Under the pieces are notes generated by a model, which did not search any database, was not told the origin of the DNA, and saw only the letters and a list, made by a program, of their open reading frames with translations. Positions 23,004 to 24,052 of a stretch of DNA of 24,052 nucleotides are shown one piece after another. Positions within the stretch are counted from its first letter, which is position 1. The number at the start of each line of letters is the position of its first letter. The stretch spans positions 1 through 24,052 of the forward strand of contig JBKEAN010000022.1 in the NCBI GenBank assembly GCA_047972415.1. Direction: 5' to 3'. The position numbers and the translations under genes are program-made. The stretch comes from Mangrovibacterium sp047972415 (GTDB lineage: Bacteria > Bacteroidota > Bacteroidia > Bacteroidales > Prolixibacteraceae).

Positions 23004-23696
23004 TCAGAAATCAAAATTGCGGGGTTCGCCCAGTAATTCGCGCCCATTGAGTATTCCATTTCTTAAAGGTTCAATATTGTTAATGTACAAAGGCATCACC
23101 CATTGGTCATTATTCTCTTCTGGCATGCCCAATTCGTGCCGCATACGGTATTCTTCGTAAACATGGTCCACATGTTCGGCAATTCGTTGGCTTTTGTAGT
23201 GGTAAGCGGCCTCAAGCAGGGCTTGGTGCCATATTTTTCCGCTATCGAAATAAATAGGGCGGTCGGCATTCTGCAATACTCCCAGGGCATCTTCCAGTTC
23301 AAAGTGATCGGGGCGGTTTTCGTCGCGGTAAAGTTTGCGGTCCCAGGCTTCAAACAACATGCGCATACATTTATCGGTCTCCAGTATGCGTGCACATCCC
23401 GCATATTCATGTCCAAGGTTAAAAATCGACGGGCGTTCGTCAATTTCTTCCTCTTTTTCGGGCTTTTTTACCTTGCCGCTTTTACGGCGTTCTTCTTCCC
23501 GTACCACATTCAGGTATTTTTGCTCAAGTGGTGTTCGTAAATCGGGGAGTAGCAGCAGGCCGGTAGTGCCCATATGGTTGTCGTAGTAGGTAAACCACTC
23601 GGGCATATTCTGATAATCGCCATCTTCATCCTTTTGGCGATAACCCTCAAAGTTGTACGAATAGGAAGCATCAACAATATTGTCGTAGGGGTACAT
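23004..23696 (-). CDS. Uncharacterised 230-residue protein
   Basis: I do not recognise this family. It is a soluble, acidic protein without signal peptide or membrane segment. A central charged stretch (about 64-93, rich in Glu, Lys and Arg) looks disordered or coiled and separates an aromatic-rich N-terminal part (YPYDNIVDASYSYNFEG, then MPEWFTYYDNHMG) from a helical C-terminal part (LGHEYAGCARILETDKCMR, then KIWHQALLEAAYHYK). The start at 23696 is the first ATG of the frame. It precedes the PIF1-like helicase gene on the same strand with a 67-base gap, so co-transcription is likely. The frame is long and in register with its neighbour, which supports a real gene. Confidence 0.7.
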   Translation of the reverse strand: MYPYDNIVDASYSYNFEGYRQKDEDGDYQNMPEWFTYYDNHMGTTGLLLLPDLRTPLEQKYLNVVREEERRKSGKVKKPEKEEEIDERPSIFNLGHEYAGCARILETDKCMRMLFEAWDRKLYRDENRPDHFELEDALGVLQNADRPIYFDSGKIWHQALLEAAYHYKSQRIAEHVDHVYEEYRMRHELGMPEENNDQWVMPLYINNIEPLRNGILNGRELLGEPRNFDF

Positions 23697-23830
23697 GGTT
23701 GTGTTTAAATACTTCTTTAACAGTTCCAGTATGTTTTCTTGCTCTCGTAAGAAGACGTCGTTTCAGTAGAGAATGATTCCCGTTGTCATTTAACGGAATA
23801 AAGCATGATGCCTTCATTTGGTTTTTTTTT

Positions 23831-23838
23831 TTAATTTG
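23831..23838 (+). promoter_or_regulatory. Possible -7 box for the ECF sigma factor, next to a T11 tract
   Basis: TTAATTTG matches TAnnTTTG except at one position and lies 46 bases before the sigma factor start. It overlaps the end of an 11-base T run (23822-23832). The rest of the divergent gap (23697-23884) shows no gene. Confidence 0.3.
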
Positions 23839-23884
23839 TAATACATTCAACTTGGCGAATGGACAACACCTACAGATAAAGTAG

Positions 23885-24052
23885 ATGGCGCAGGAACATA
23901 GTAGGAAAACGAATAATATACGGACCACTGCACTTCAGCTTGGGGACGAAGCATCTTTTATTTCATTGTTTTACGAGTATTATGCTCTTCTTTGTGCATA
24001 CTCCCGGCGTTATGTTGGGCGCAAGGATATTGCCGAGGAGATTGTTTCTGAG
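23885..24052 (+). CDS. ECF-type RNA polymerase sigma factor, N-terminal part (cut by window end)
   Basis: The first 56 codons of a gene that runs out of the window. After a short lead (MAQEHSRKTNNIRTTAL) the translation gives LGDEASFISLFYEYYALLC followed by YSRRYVGRKDIAEEIVSE. That is the start of sigma-70 region 2, with the usual pattern of F-x-x-L-F-x-x-Y-Y and A-E-E-I-V. In Bacteroidota such genes usually precede a FecR-type anti-sigma factor and a SusC/SusD pair; those would lie beyond the window. The ATG at 23885 has no Shine-Dalgarno sequence. The gene diverges from the unknown 230-residue protein gene. Confidence 0.85.
   Translation, partial: MAQEHSRKTNNIRTTALQLGDEASFISLFYEYYALLCAYSRRYVGRKDIAEEIVSE

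Noticed and set aside
1..24052. Avoidance of GATATC in the window
   Set aside because: Two sites found by eye against about six expected is too small a sample, and my scan may have missed some.
1..24052. CRISPR arrays, tRNA or rRNA genes
   Set aside because: No regularly spaced repeats and no tRNA or rRNA hallmarks were seen on either strand.

Overview
The window reads as chromosomal DNA from a member of the Bacteroidota, most likely in or near the Bacteroidales/Marinilabiliales. The evidence is the gene families (ftsY-rimO pair, TalB-type transaldolase, LytS/LytTR pair, a PIF1-type helicase carrying HRDC and HTH_40 modules), A-rich leaders that mostly lack Shine-Dalgarno sequences, and several boxes matching the Bacteroidota -7 promoter motif TAnnTTTG. 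Most of the window is ordinary core metabolism and maintenance with mid-range GC. The exception is a clearly AT-rich block at about 1.27-3.25 kb.

Region by region. (1) 1-1189: the 5' end of a radical-SAM gene of the putative DNA modification/repair type on the minus strand, divergent from an XRE/S24 LexA-like self-cleaving repressor. The gap between them holds a perfect 10-bp inverted repeat that encloses the -7 box of the radical-SAM gene, so this looks like a small DNA-damage-responsive regulatory unit. (2) 1240-3278: a two-gene EcoRV-type restriction-modification cassette (endonuclease then methyltransferase, overlapping by one base), much richer in AT than its flanks and bounded by 33-bp direct repeats that match at 31 positions. 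The right copy lies just upstream of the essential gene ftsY. (3) 3315-5736: ftsY and rimO. (4) 5782-6780: a membrane-anchored or exported alpha/beta hydrolase on the minus strand. (5) 7061-11045: sucA-sucB, the E1 and E2 subunits of 2-oxoglutarate dehydrogenase, ended by a strong terminator. (6) 11252-13085: an overlapping LytS-type kinase and LytTR response regulator, with a shared bidirectional terminator facing a beta-carbonic anhydrase (minus strand). (7) 13955-17560: hrpB helicase, a DUF2293 protein and a YchJ-like SEC-C protein in a row. (8) 17686-18642: transaldolase (minus), divergent from an uncharacterised 474-residue protein (18959-20383). (9) 20495-23696: a PIF1-like helicase with HRDC and HTH_40 modules, preceded on the same strand by an unknown 230-residue protein. 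(10) 23885 to the window end: the start of an ECF sigma factor.

The most interesting structures are the repeat-bounded restriction-modification cassette, which could be a mobile gene cassette using these repeats as insertion or exchange sites, and the operator architecture between the radical-SAM repair gene and the S24 repressor. No tRNA, rRNA, CRISPR array, transposase or integrase was seen. Homology calls rest on motif recognition from memory; no database search was run.
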